Below, piece after piece: positions 7,560 to 14,667 of a stretch of DNA of 32,918 nucleotides (position 1 is its first letter; every line of letters begins with the position of its first letter). A model generated the notes under the pieces. It saw only the letters and a list, made by a program, of their open reading frames with translations. It searched no databases and was not told the origin of the DNA. The translations under genes were made by a program, and so were the position numbers. The stretch spans positions 1 through 32,918 of the forward strand of contig JACRGB010000019.1 in assembly GCA_016212505.1 (NCBI GenBank). Direction: 5' to 3'. The stretch is from Microcaldota archaeon (GTDB lineage: Archaea; Micrarchaeota; Micrarchaeia; Anstonellales; Bilamarchaeaceae).

Positions 7560-8312
7560 ATGAATTGGAAGAAAATTGGTTTTTCAGATGGTGAAGGCAA
7601 GGTTTACGAAGCAATACTTAGGAGTGAAAATCCTAACCTTCAGTTGATTCATGAATATACTGGAATTGAAAGGCGGAACGTATACGATATAATAAACAAA
7701 CTAATCTCGAAAGGCTTGGTCAACTACAATATCGAAGATAAGAAAAAAATTTATCACATTACCCATCCAAAACAAATTCTAACTTATCTTAATGAACAAG
7801 AGCAAGAAATTGATCAGGCAAGATTAGAAGTCGCTAAAGAATTGCCCAATATGATAAAACTTTTTGAGAGCAGCAAGGAAGAAATAAAGGTTCGAGTTTA
7901 TCGTGGCAAGGAAAGTGTAAAAACAATTTATGAAGACCTGCTGAATTATCCGGACAATTATTTTATCGGAGCAAATTGGGGCGTGAAAAGATACTTAGGA
8001 AATTTCTGGAATAAATGGAATGCCCGCAGAATTGAGAGGAAAGTATTCTGGCACGATATTCTGATTTCAGAACCTTTAGTAACAACCTTGACCCCATACA
8101 AAAAAGAAAAACTAAAATTTTATGAGTACAAATTGCTTCCTCATGAATTTAACAGCCCGCATTTTATTGTAGTTTTTGGAAATAAAGTTGCGAATATCAT
8201 TTGGAGTGAAAATCCATTTGCCTTTGTTTTGGAAAACCAAGGCGTTGCTAAAAACTATATGAATTATTTTAATTTCCTCTGGAAAAGGCTGCCTAAACCA
8301 AAAAATGGTTGA
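7560..8312 (+). CDS. TrmB-like transcriptional regulator
   Basis: 250 aa from the internal ATG. The N-terminus, MNWKKIGFSDGEGKVYEAIL, followed by a winged helix with RRNVYDIINKLISKGLV, is characteristic of TrmB/PadR-like archaeal regulators. A coiled-coil linker (about 75-110) leads to a C-terminal ligand-type domain starting KVRVYRGKESVKTIYEDLL, as in TrmB-family proteins. The track start at 7479 adds a non-homologous 27-residue tail and would sit on the divergent promoter; a TATA box about 27 nt upstream supports 7560. It probably regulates the divergent barrel/ferredoxin operon. It is convergent with rtcB, with only 2 nt between stops. Confidence 0.8.
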   Translation: MNWKKIGFSDGEGKVYEAILRSENPNLQLIHEYTGIERRNVYDIINKLISKGLVNYNIEDKKKIYHITHPKQILTYLNEQEQEIDQARLEVAKELPNMIKLFESSKEEIKVRVYRGKESVKTIYEDLLNYPDNYFIGANWGVKRYLGNFWNKWNARRIERKVFWHDILISEPLVTTLTPYKKEKLKFYEYKLLPHEFNSPHFIVVFGNKVANIIWSENPFAFVLENQGVAKNYMNYFNFLWKRLPKPKNG

Positions 8313-8314
8313 GT

Positions 8315-9784
8315 CTAACCTTTAACATTCCCAATCGGAATCAGCTTTGCAACTTTCTTTGAAATTCCAGCATTATGGCTCACATCAATTACTTCATCAA
8401 TATCCTTGTATGCTCCGCCTGCTTCTTCAGCAAGACCAGCATAAGAAACACTCTTCACGTAGATCCCGCGCTTTTCCATATCCTTCTGAAGTTGCTCGCC
8501 TTTCCACATGGACTTTGCTTTAGTTCTTGACATGGTTCTTCCAGACCCATGGGCAGTTGTAAACCAGGTTTCAGCACCACTTTCAGTTCCAGCAAGTAAG
8601 TAGCTGCCAGTTTCCATTGAACCGCCAATAATTACTGGCTGACCATCATCCCTATATCTTGGCATAAGTTCTTCCCGGCCCGGACCATAAGCAGCTGTTG
8701 CACCTTTTCGATGGACAATTAACTCACGCCAGGATCCATCAACTAAATGTTTCTCCAGGCTCGCCCGGTTATGTGCAACATCGTAAACCTGTTTCATGCC
8801 TAATTTTTCAGCATCCATCTTGAAAACTTCAGAAAATACTTCCCTGAGCCTATGAACAATTGTTTGACGATTAGCAAAACTCATATTAACTGCGCATTTC
8901 ATTGCAGAGAAATAGTCTTGCCCTTCCGGAGAATTGAATGGAGCGCAAGCTAATTCTCTATCCAGAATTTTGATTTTGTATTTACTTTCCATGACGTTTA
9001 GGAAAAGGTTAAGGTAATCTGTAGCGACCTGATGCCCAAATCCGCGAGATCCGCAGTGGAACATAATCACTATTTGGTCTTCGAATAATCCCCATTTCTT
9101 AGCAAGTGTTTTGTCAATTATGTTTTCAGGCCGAACGTGCTGGATTTCCAAATAGTGATTTCCGCTTCCTAGCGTTCCGATCTGGTCTTTTCCTCTTTCC
9201 ACGGATTTTCCACTTACCTTTTTCTCATCCGCACCTTCTGCCCGTCCGCCAAGTTCGGTTACTTCCAGATCATCTTTCCATCCATAACCGTTATTTACGC
9301 ACCATTCTGATCCTTCTTCGATTACTTTTCTGAAAGTTGGTTTATCTAACTTAACAAATCCGCTACTTCCAACTCCTGCTGGAACTTTTTCGAATAAGCG
9401 ATTAACTAATTGTTTTAGGTGCGGTTGGACATCTCTGATCGTCAAGTTGGTCAGAATCAATCTCATTCCGCAGTTAATATCAAAACCAATTCCACCTGGA
9501 GAAATTACTCCTTCATTTGCATCAAATGCAGCTACTCCGCCAATTGGAAAACCGTAGCCACTGTGCCCGTCTGGCATACAATAAGCATTTTTCACTATTC
9601 CAGGTAATGTTGCAACGTTAGTTATCTGGTCATAAACATGCATGTCCATCTGCTTTAACCCTGCTTCATTAGTATAAATTCTTGCAGGAACACGCATTCC
9701 AGGTTTGAAATCTGTTCCGATTTCCCAAATGTAATCAGAAATCTTTTTGAAGCTCGGCATTTTGAAATCCTTGTTGTAATCCAT
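8315..9784 (-). CDS. rtcB: RtcB RNA-splicing ligase
   Basis: 489 aa, full length. Family motifs in order: MPDGHSGYGFPIGGVA, GGIGFDINCGMRL (metal-binding Asp and Cys), LGSGNHYLEIQ, FHCGSRGFGHQ, CAPFNSPEGQDY, DVAHN, RKGATAAYGPG, IGGSMETGSYLLAG and AHGSGRTMSR, whose His is the guanylylated residue. RtcB joins 2',3'-cyclic phosphate and 5'-OH ends and is the ligase for archaeal tRNA exons, so it should act on the triple-intron tRNA-Glu in this window. No inserted intein is seen (some archaeal rtcB genes have one). GAGGTG lies upstream of the start. The stop is TAG. Confidence 0.96.
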   Translation of the reverse strand: MDYNKDFKMPSFKKISDYIWEIGTDFKPGMRVPARIYTNEAGLKQMDMHVYDQITNVATLPGIVKNAYCMPDGHSGYGFPIGGVAAFDANEGVISPGGIGFDINCGMRLILTNLTIRDVQPHLKQLVNRLFEKVPAGVGSSGFVKLDKPTFRKVIEEGSEWCVNNGYGWKDDLEVTELGGRAEGADEKKVSGKSVERGKDQIGTLGSGNHYLEIQHVRPENIIDKTLAKKWGLFEDQIVIMFHCGSRGFGHQVATDYLNLFLNVMESKYKIKILDRELACAPFNSPEGQDYFSAMKCAVNMSFANRQTIVHRLREVFSEVFKMDAEKLGMKQVYDVAHNRASLEKHLVDGSWRELIVHRKGATAAYGPGREELMPRYRDDGQPVIIGGSMETGSYLLAGTESGAETWFTTAHGSGRTMSRTKAKSMWKGEQLQKDMEKRGIYVKSVSYAGLAEEAGGAYKDIDEVIDVSHNAGISKKVAKLIPIGNVKG

Positions 9785-9852
9785 TATTCTACACCTCTAA
9801 TATCTATAGATAAAAGACGATAAAAATAAATATAGAGATATCTGATTATGGT

Positions 9853-9862
9853 TTGATATAAT
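9853..9862 (+). promoter_or_regulatory. TATA box for the Lys-rich protein gene
   Basis: TTGATATAAT is centred about 25 nt before the ATG at 9883. No Shine-Dalgarno precedes the ATG, so transcription is probably leaderless. Confidence 0.45.
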
Positions 9863-9882
9863 AGCGACCAAGATGATATCAA

Positions 9883-11529
9883 ATGGCAGAACCGCGCACC
9901 CAAGAAAATGCTCGAGCTAAGGATTTAACTCAAAATCAATGTAGGGGTAGGGTTCGGAGCCACAATCATACTGGTCAGGAAGGTCTTTCTGTAAGGGATG
10001 AAGGCCGTCAAAAAATACTATTTTTGATCGATTGCACTCCGAATCCTGTAGAAGTATCTAAACTGATGGATGCTTGGGTGGCCACCCATCCTGACCCAGA
10101 CGCTGCAGCACATGTTGCAGAACTGCAGAAAGCAGATAAACTTCTTGCCCTCCTCAAAATTCGTGCTGACTCTGGAGATAAAACTGCACAGACTGAAATA
10201 ACTAAAATCTTATCCATGAGTTCTTCATTAACTGGGAAAGCTAAGGAAAGTTTTGATAGTTTGGCACGCAAAAACCTAGGAGAAAATTACTTAGACAAAT
10301 ATTCCAATCCTGTTCAAGACAATTTGTTTGCACTACAGCAACAACAAAATTTAGATTTGTCAACATTACAATTTCAGGAAAATCAGCCCCTGCCTTCAAC
10401 TCCTCAGGAATCTCAATTTGATTCCATTGCCATTCCAATCCCAAATGATCTGAGTAATGGCGACCTGAGCAACTTTGTTTTTATGCGAGATGTCGATTTC
10501 AAAGCAAACGGCAATTCCTACGCTGGCCAAACTTCAATTGAAAAAGCAACTTTCGAGCAAACTATCGAAATAGATCGAGCTCAAAATCCTGCCCCTGGCC
10601 AAAATAACCAAAATAACCTTTCTGATGGGCAATCAGAAGCTCAAAGCCAAGATGCTGCTCCAATATTAATCAAAACTTCTTCAGGTGTCGGTCTTTTTGG
10701 CAAATATCTTTTTGAAGACCCTCGGCTAATGCCACTAAAAGTTGATTCTACTGTCTCTGGTTCAAACGATGAGGAAGATGAGCAAGATGAGGGAGATGCT
10801 GCTCTCAAACCGATTTCCTCCAAATCGCTTACTGCTGCGGAACAAAATGTGGCAAAGAAACCTTCCCTTAGACTTATTTTTGGCAATTTATCTTCAACTA
10901 TTTCAACTATAAACGCAGATCGATCATCTAAGGATCCGCCTCCTTCCCCTTCAGATGCTGGAACTGCTGCTGTGATAACAAAGCCAAAAAAACAAAGGAA
11001 AATCAAGAACTCGTCTCCGAAAAGAGCTGCACCGAGCAAAGTCAAACTAAAAACTAAACTCGAAACCGGTTTAGGTCCAGAAGTAAAATCGATGAAATCT
11101 ATGAAAATAAAAACTAAAAAGTCAGAAAAAATCTCGCAAAAGCTCGCCGTTCAAAAGATTATTCGTGAAAAGAAGGCGAGAACCCTAATTCCTAAAAAAG
11201 ATGCATCTAAAGGCGCCTCTCCTAGGCCTGTTCTTTCTCCCTCCGAAGCTCCCGCTCCTACTGAACTTAGTAAAACCAAATCAAAAGCTCTGTACTCCTG
11301 GCGTAAAACCAAAAGGGGAAAAAATATCGGGAAAGTCAATGAATTAATAAAATCCATCAAACCAGCTAGTTCCCGATCGCCTACTTCCAAGAAAGATCAA
11401 TCCAAAAAACCCCAAACAACTGCCAAACTATCTGATAAAGAAAAAGAAAAACAAAAACTCAAAAATATACTGGCTCTGATCCTCTCAAAAAGGGACAACA
11501 AGAAGAAAAAAGCAGGCAAGAGAAGATAA
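9883..11529 (+). CDS. Disordered Lys/Ser/Pro-rich protein, unknown
   Basis: 548 aa, not recognised. Residues 1-130 are mixed with some helices (VSKLMDAWVATH, AELQKADKLLALLKIRA). Residues 130-290 are Gln/Asn/Ser-rich. An acidic run, DEEDEQDEGD, lies near 300. The C-terminal 200 residues are strongly basic, with repeated K-rich blocks and SPKRA/SPTSKK patterns. No signal peptide or membrane segment. A nucleic-acid-associated scaffold is possible from the basic tail, but that is only inference. The next gene begins 18 nt later, so both may share a transcript. Confidence 0.6.
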   Translation: MAEPRTQENARAKDLTQNQCRGRVRSHNHTGQEGLSVRDEGRQKILFLIDCTPNPVEVSKLMDAWVATHPDPDAAAHVAELQKADKLLALLKIRADSGDKTAQTEITKILSMSSSLTGKAKESFDSLARKNLGENYLDKYSNPVQDNLFALQQQQNLDLSTLQFQENQPLPSTPQESQFDSIAIPIPNDLSNGDLSNFVFMRDVDFKANGNSYAGQTSIEKATFEQTIEIDRAQNPAPGQNNQNNLSDGQSEAQSQDAAPILIKTSSGVGLFGKYLFEDPRLMPLKVDSTVSGSNDEEDEQDEGDAALKPISSKSLTAAEQNVAKKPSLRLIFGNLSSTISTINADRSSKDPPPSPSDAGTAAVITKPKKQRKIKNSSPKRAAPSKVKLKTKLETGLGPEVKSMKSMKIKTKKSEKISQKLAVQKIIREKKARTLIPKKDASKGASPRPVLSPSEAPAPTELSKTKSKALYSWRKTKRGKNIGKVNELIKSIKPASSRSPTSKKDQSKKPQTTAKLSDKEKEKQKLKNILALILSKRDNKKKKAGKRR

Positions 11530-11547
11530 AATACTTGTGGTTTTAGT

Positions 11548-12468
11548 ATGTTCATGAATTCTCGCGGTATTTTCTTTTGTCTCATTGTTTTGTTTTCACT
11601 ATCCTTTGCCAACTCCATGAATATTAGTGGCAGCGTGGATAATTCTGGGCAAATCATCCTCATAATAAAATCCGAATTTTCGGATTATTCCGGCCAAAAA
11701 GTTTATCTTAACCTTTCAGGTCCAGTAGAAAGTGTTACTGTTAACGATCGAAGCGGCTTTGTCTTAGATTCGTCCACTCAGAAGCAGGGCAACAATACCA
11801 TTATTTCTGTTACTGTCCCCTCAGATTATCTTGAATTTGAAATAGTTACCGATTCACTCACAACAAAATCTGGTTCCTTATGGAATTTCAATCTTGATCT
11901 GGGCTCATCATATAATGTATCTGCAATTAGTGCTTCGCTTACCCTTCCAAAAGGCGCTTTGATAAAATCCTCAAATGGTGCTGTAGGCGGAAGTGCTGAT
12001 AGCCTTTCTATTTTCTGGAAAACTAATAACTTGGACCCGCAGCATCGTCTTGGCTTAAAAACCTCTTATGAATTAAGTTCCCAGGAATCAACTGATTCGA
12101 ATCTAATCCTGATTGCGGCAGGGCTTTTCGTAATAGGATTAGGTGTAATCATTTACTATGTGCTTGCGAACAACAAGAAGAAAACTTCGCAAAATCAAAG
12201 TCCTTCGTCTTCATTGTCTCCTACTGCCCTCGACCCATTAGACTCCAACGATGTCTTTAAGACCCTTGATGAGGTTGATAAACAGATAATCCGGGAAATA
12301 TATGGCCAAAAAGGAAAAACCACCCAAGCTTACCTTTATCTCAATACCCATATTGCAAAAGCAACACTATCTAGGAGAATTGCATCACTATTTTCAAAAG
12401 GAATAATAACAAAATCCCAAAAGGGAAACCGGAACCTAATTACACTTGGCGAGATGTTCAAAAAATAG
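11548..12468 (+). CDS. Membrane-anchored protein with cytoplasmic winged helix
   Basis: 306 aa. Signal peptide (FFCLIVLFSLSFANS), an extracellular all-beta domain (about 25-175), one transmembrane helix (LILIAAGLFVIGLGVIIYYV), a Ser-rich linker, then a C-terminal winged-helix domain starting EVDKQIIREIYGQKGKTTQA and containing AKATLSRRIASLFSKGIITK. This outside-sensor/inside-DNA-binding layout is known in archaeal one-component membrane regulators. The wHTH resembles MarR/DUF7343-type domains. An ATG two codons downstream (11554) is an alternative start. Targets are unknown; the downstream secreted-protein pair is a candidate. Confidence 0.65.
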   Translation: MFMNSRGIFFCLIVLFSLSFANSMNISGSVDNSGQIILIIKSEFSDYSGQKVYLNLSGPVESVTVNDRSGFVLDSSTQKQGNNTIISVTVPSDYLEFEIVTDSLTTKSGSLWNFNLDLGSSYNVSAISASLTLPKGALIKSSNGAVGGSADSLSIFWKTNNLDPQHRLGLKTSYELSSQESTDSNLILIAAGLFVIGLGVIIYYVLANNKKKTSQNQSPSSSLSPTALDPLDSNDVFKTLDEVDKQIIREIYGQKGKTTQAYLYLNTHIAKATLSRRIASLFSKGIITKSQKGNRNLITLGEMFKK

Positions 12469-12514
12469 CAAAAAGATTGCCTCTTCGAGAGAACTTGTTC
12501 CACTTGTTCCGCGT

Positions 12515-12526
12515 AATATATAAATA
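12515..12526 (+). promoter_or_regulatory. Strong TATA box for Met-rich protein gene
   Basis: AATATATAAATA is a near-consensus archaeal TATA box. The start would fall near 12545, leaving a short leader containing the Shine-Dalgarno GGCGGTGAT just before the ATG at 12574. Confidence 0.6.
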
Positions 12527-12573
12527 TCGTTCCAGGGGGTTAGTTGTTGCCTTTGTGAAAGGCGGTGATAAAA

Positions 12574-13668
12574 ATGGATAAAAGATATGTGTTTTTGCTT
12601 GCACTTTTGCTCGCAATTCCGCTGGTTTCCGCTGTGCCTATGATGGGTCAAAGAATGATGGAAACCAAGGAAACTAAAAATATCGAAAAAAGAGAATTAG
12701 CTGAACCAAAACAAATGATGCCCGAGCGGGTAGATGTGCCCGGCAAGGATATGATGGAAGATAAAGGACGTATGATGGCTAGTCCAGGAAACATGATGGG
12801 GCGAAGTATGAATGTTTCTCTTGCAGATATCCGATGCAAAATTGATTTTACAAATGCCCTCATAAACGCAATTGACTCTCATGATCAGAACGCCAGTTTG
12901 GGTAACTATTCTTCAAAGCTTAGTTCCGACCTGGTTCAGCTTCAAACTTACGCGGCAAACTCTGATGTTTCTGGTTACCGGGAGTACCTACACCAAACCT
13001 ACGAACCGGATTTCCGTGCTGCTAAGGAGGCCATGAGGGACTGGAGGCATGAAAGATTACGCAACGATACTTCACGCAATGATACGAGGGAATTATTGAA
13101 ATCCGAGGATCTTCGTCTCCGCAAGAATTACGAAAGCTGCAATTTTGGAATGCTAAAAAGCATGGCTGTAAACCGCGCAGACAATGCGCTTATTCCCTAT
13201 GAAAACCGCGTTGCAAACCTAAAATCAAAAGGAACGAACACCAGTAAGATGGAAACCCTTTTGTCTGATGCAAAATCCCAGATACTTTTGCCGCTACAAG
13301 TTGCAATTTCTTCTGCCAATGACAGCAAGAGCCTAAAAAATGCATTCGAAAGCTATTGCTTTTTTGATGACTGCAAAAACGGCACAAACTTCCATCTTGC
13401 CTCTAAGTTCGATGTTGCGATGCTAAGCTCGGTGCTTGACCAGATAAGGGCAAATCCTGCTTCCGGAAACTACAGCTCGCAGATCGCAAGTGCCCAAGCG
13501 TCACTAGATTCGGCAAATTCAGTGATCGCTTCCGCTGGAACTTCGCAACTTAGCCAAAGCCAAAAAAGGGAAATCGCCCAAGACCTAAATACTGCATCCA
13601 AAACCATAAAGGACATGATATACTCGGCACGAAAAGCGCCACAAAGAGGTAGGATGCATGAAAACTAA
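12574..13668 (+). CDS. Secreted Met-rich helical protein
   Basis: 364 aa. A signal peptide (RYVFLLALLLAIPLVSA) is followed by about 70 residues rich in Met-Met pairs (PMMGQRMM, KQMMPER, DMMEDKGRMM, GNMMGRSM), then a mostly helical domain with several N-x-S/T sequons. Met-rich extracellular segments bind Cu(I)/Ag(I) in several known proteins, so metal binding is a reasonable guess but unproven. The track start GTG at 12565 is rejected: GGCGGTGAT serves as the Shine-Dalgarno for the ATG at 12574. The 3' end overlaps the lipoprotein gene by 11 nt. Confidence 0.65.
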   Translation: MDKRYVFLLALLLAIPLVSAVPMMGQRMMETKETKNIEKRELAEPKQMMPERVDVPGKDMMEDKGRMMASPGNMMGRSMNVSLADIRCKIDFTNALINAIDSHDQNASLGNYSSKLSSDLVQLQTYAANSDVSGYREYLHQTYEPDFRAAKEAMRDWRHERLRNDTSRNDTRELLKSEDLRLRKNYESCNFGMLKSMAVNRADNALIPYENRVANLKSKGTNTSKMETLLSDAKSQILLPLQVAISSANDSKSLKNAFESYCFFDDCKNGTNFHLASKFDVAMLSSVLDQIRANPASGNYSSQIASAQASLDSANSVIASAGTSQLSQSQKREIAQDLNTASKTIKDMIYSARKAPQRGRMHEN

Positions 13669-13936
13669 ATCTTTGGTTTTTGTCGGGCTTTTGGCCCTGC
13701 TAGTGCTCTTTGGATGCCTCAAGGGGGGAGAGAATGCTCCGGCCAAATCGAATGCGAATGTAAGCTATTCGATAAACGGCTCGAATTTCGGTAATCTAAG
13801 CGATTCTGACATTTCTCCAATTTCTGTGACTGGCAGCGGGTCAAACGATTCAGCAGTTATTTCTGACATCTCACTTATTGATGATCAGAACGATTCGCTG
13901 CTGATATCCGAAGAGAACATTATCGAGCCAGGGTAA
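13658..13936 (+). CDS. Small lipoprotein
   Basis: 92 aa. N-terminal MKTKSLVFVGLLALLVLFGC ends in a lipobox-like LFGC, so the mature protein probably starts at that Cys with a lipid anchor. The rest is Ser/Asn/Asp-rich and low-complexity. A Shine-Dalgarno GAGGTAGG inside the upstream gene, plus an 11-nt overlap, shows translational coupling to the Met-rich protein. Function unknown. Confidence 0.6.
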   Translation: MKTKSLVFVGLLALLVLFGCLKGGENAPAKSNANVSYSINGSNFGNLSDSDISPISVTGSGSNDSAVISDISLIDDQNDSLLISEENIIEPG

Positions 13937-13961
13937 TTTTTCTTTTTTCATTCTTTTCTTA
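13937..13961 (+). terminator. U-rich archaeal terminator
   Basis: Directly after the lipoprotein stop the sequence is almost all T with a few C/A (TTTTTCTTTTTTC and onward), the usual archaeal terminator form. Confidence 0.55.
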
Positions 13962-13965
13962 TTGT

Positions 13966-14014
13966 ATGGTAAATCTGATAATTTACCATGCGGACAAAAT
14001 TTTGGATTTTGTCC
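13966..14014. repeat. Two tandem perfect hairpins
   Basis: ATGGTAAAT/ATTTACCAT (13966-13974 and 13981-13989) and GGACAAAAT/ATTTTGTCC (13992-14000 and 14006-14014) are perfect 9-bp stems with loops of 6 and 5 nt. They sit 2 nt apart between the U-rich terminator and the tRNA promoter. They may stabilise the upstream mRNA end, insulate the tRNA gene, or bind a regulator. Confidence 0.55.
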
Positions 14015-14016
14015 TC

Positions 14017-14025
14017 TTTTAAAAA
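14017..14025 (+). promoter_or_regulatory. TATA box for tRNA-Glu
   Basis: TTTTAAAAA is centred about 29 nt before the mature tRNA 5' end at 14050, which fits transcription starting a few bases upstream of it. Confidence 0.4.
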
Positions 14026-14064
14026 CACTTGGTAGCAAGATAGAACCAAGCTCCTGTAATCTAG

Positions 14065-14149
14065 GAACCCTTTTGGCTTTTGTCCTTCTTATGGCAAAAG
14101 TGTTTCATCCCAAAACCATTAGGTAAACTAAGTCAAAAAGGTTGGATAG
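14065..14149 (+). other. tRNA intron 1 (D-loop, 15/16), 85 nt
   Basis: A BHB-like site: exon ATCT (14059-14062) pairs with intron GGAT (14144-14147); 3-nt bulges AG^G and AG^A sit on opposite strands; intron AACC (14066-14069) pairs with GGTT (14140-14143). The outer exon-exon helix is weak, so this is a relaxed BHB. The intron GGAT copies the true D-stem 3' strand. The intron interior has stems such as CTTTTG/CAAAAG. Confidence 0.8.
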
Positions 14150-14174
14150 ACCGGTCAAGGATGTCAGACTCTCA

Positions 14175-14230
14175 GAAACTTTTTAGGGAAAAAGTTTCAT
14201 CAAAAACGCTCCCTTCAAAAGTTTAGGGAA
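14175..14230 (+). other. tRNA intron 2 (anticodon loop, 37/38), 56 nt
   Basis: A canonical hBHBh' site. Exon CTCT (positions 32-35) pairs with intron AGGG (14225-14228). The bulges are CA^G and AA^C. Inner helix AAACTTTT (14176-14183) pairs with AAAAGTTT (14217-14224). The anticodon stem is the outer helix. An alternative 10-bp hairpin GAAACTTTTT/AAAAAGTTTC (14175-14198) could compete with it. Confidence 0.9.
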
Positions 14231-14251
14231 CTCTGAATACCCGGGTTCAAA

Positions 14252-14305
14252 TTCGCTTTTTAGCAAAAAGCTCGCAAAAACGTGCTTGCTAAAAAGTTAT
14301 GAAAT
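14252..14305 (+). other. tRNA intron 3 (T-loop, 59/60), 54 nt
   Basis: The outer helix is the T-stem. Exon TTCA (54-57) pairs with intron TGAA (14300-14303). The bulges are AA^T and AT^T. The intron body closes with a perfect 10-bp stem CTTTTTAGCA (14256-14265)/TGCTAAAAAG (14287-14296). Repeated AAATT at both junctions would make the splice point ambiguous by sequence alone; the BHB geometry selects 59/60. Confidence 0.88.
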
Positions 14306-14331
14306 TCCCGGCAGGAGCATTTCTATTTGCT

Positions 14332-14369
14332 CTAAATGCTCCCTTTTGAAAAACAGGGGGAGCATTTAG
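14332..14369. repeat. 12-bp hairpin downstream of tRNA-Glu
   Basis: CTAAATGCTCCC (14332-14343) and GGGAGCATTTAG (14358-14369) form a perfect 12-bp stem with a 14-nt loop. The motif GAGCATTT also spans the tRNA 3' end and recurs near 14392. It may be a tRNA terminator/processing structure or a trace of an integration site; neither is proven. Confidence 0.5.
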
Positions 14370-14592
14370 TCCTAGCCTAATATGGTCAGGTGAGCATTTA
14401 CTTGCGCTCTGAGCGCCTCTTTTCTTGCCCTTCTTACCAATTTTGAACTGAACATTAGACCTATTTAAAGGCTGGCCTGAGGGGGGTTAGGCGATTGACT
14501 AAGGCGTATCATGGTTGCTTTATTGAGTTCTGTTGCAATTTCATCAGGTTGAATAAATTGTCACAGTCGCCAGATAGAACACTGTAAAACTT
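14370..14592. other. Gene-free stretch, no clear feature
   Basis: No ORF of note and no tRNA that folds. A TATA-like TATTTAAAG near 14461 is followed by a G-rich segment with GCCT/AGGC arms (about 14473-14491), which could be the start of an unrecognised small RNA. Nothing firmer can be said. Confidence 0.3.
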
Positions 14593-14613
14593 TTAGTACT
14601 ACCATAGTACTAA
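14593..14613. promoter_or_regulatory. 21-bp palindromic operator 1 (distal)
   Basis: TTAGTACTA and TAGTACTAA are perfect inverted 9-mers around a 3-nt centre. Its geometry matches the site at 14647-14667; the centres are 54 bp apart, about five helical turns. It lies upstream of the TATA box of the AbrB-type gene. Confidence 0.75.
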
Positions 14614-14636
14614 TTATATCCATATTTAGGCAAAGG

Positions 14637-14645
14637 AATATAAAT
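14637..14645 (+). promoter_or_regulatory. TATA box of AbrB-type gene
   Basis: AATATAAAT is centred about 27 nt before the ATG at 14668, just ahead of operator 2. The spacing fits a leaderless transcript. Confidence 0.6.
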
Positions 14646-14646
14646 T

Positions 14647-14667
14647 ATAGTACTAAATTAGTACTAT
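14647..14667. promoter_or_regulatory. 21-bp palindromic operator 2 (over start site)
   Basis: ATAGTACTA and TAGTACTAT are inverted 9-mers around a 3-nt centre, ending at the base before the ATG of the AbrB-type gene. A protein bound here would block transcription start. It pairs with operator 1, a layout typical of autoregulation by a dimeric or tetrameric repressor. Confidence 0.75.

Larger units (their letters stand above)
14050..14319 (+). tRNA. tRNA-Glu(CTC) with three introns
   Basis: Exons 14050-14064, 14150-14174, 14231-14251 and 14306-14319 join to a 75-nt tRNA. Acceptor GCTCCTG pairs fully with CAGGAGC (discriminator A). D-arm: ATCT/GGAT with the 11-nt loop AGACCGGTCAA. Anticodon stem TCAGA/TCTGA is perfect, loop CTCTCAC, anticodon CTC (Glu). 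The variable loop is 4 nt, as is usual for tRNA-Glu. T-arm CCGGG/CCCGG is perfect with loop TTCAAAT. No CCA is encoded. The introns lie at 15/16 (D-loop), 37/38 (canonical) and 59/60 (T-loop). The D-loop and body resemble archaeal tRNA-Glu. Splicing would need the archaeal endonuclease and RtcB (present here at 8315-9784). Confidence 0.93.

Noticed and set aside
14160-14250. tRNA-Leu(CAG) reading of the same locus
   Set aside because: CTCAGAA can look like a Leu anticodon loop, but its stem pairs poorly and no acceptor fits; the Glu model pairs nearly everywhere.
14311-14400. Attachment site (attL/attR) from integration at tRNA-Glu
   Set aside because: The shared segment is only about 9 bp, no integrase gene is seen, and core genes (RNase J) lie soon after.
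14358-14430. Second tRNA after tRNA-Glu
   Set aside because: A D-arm-like stretch exists, but no T-loop or matching acceptor could be found on either strand.
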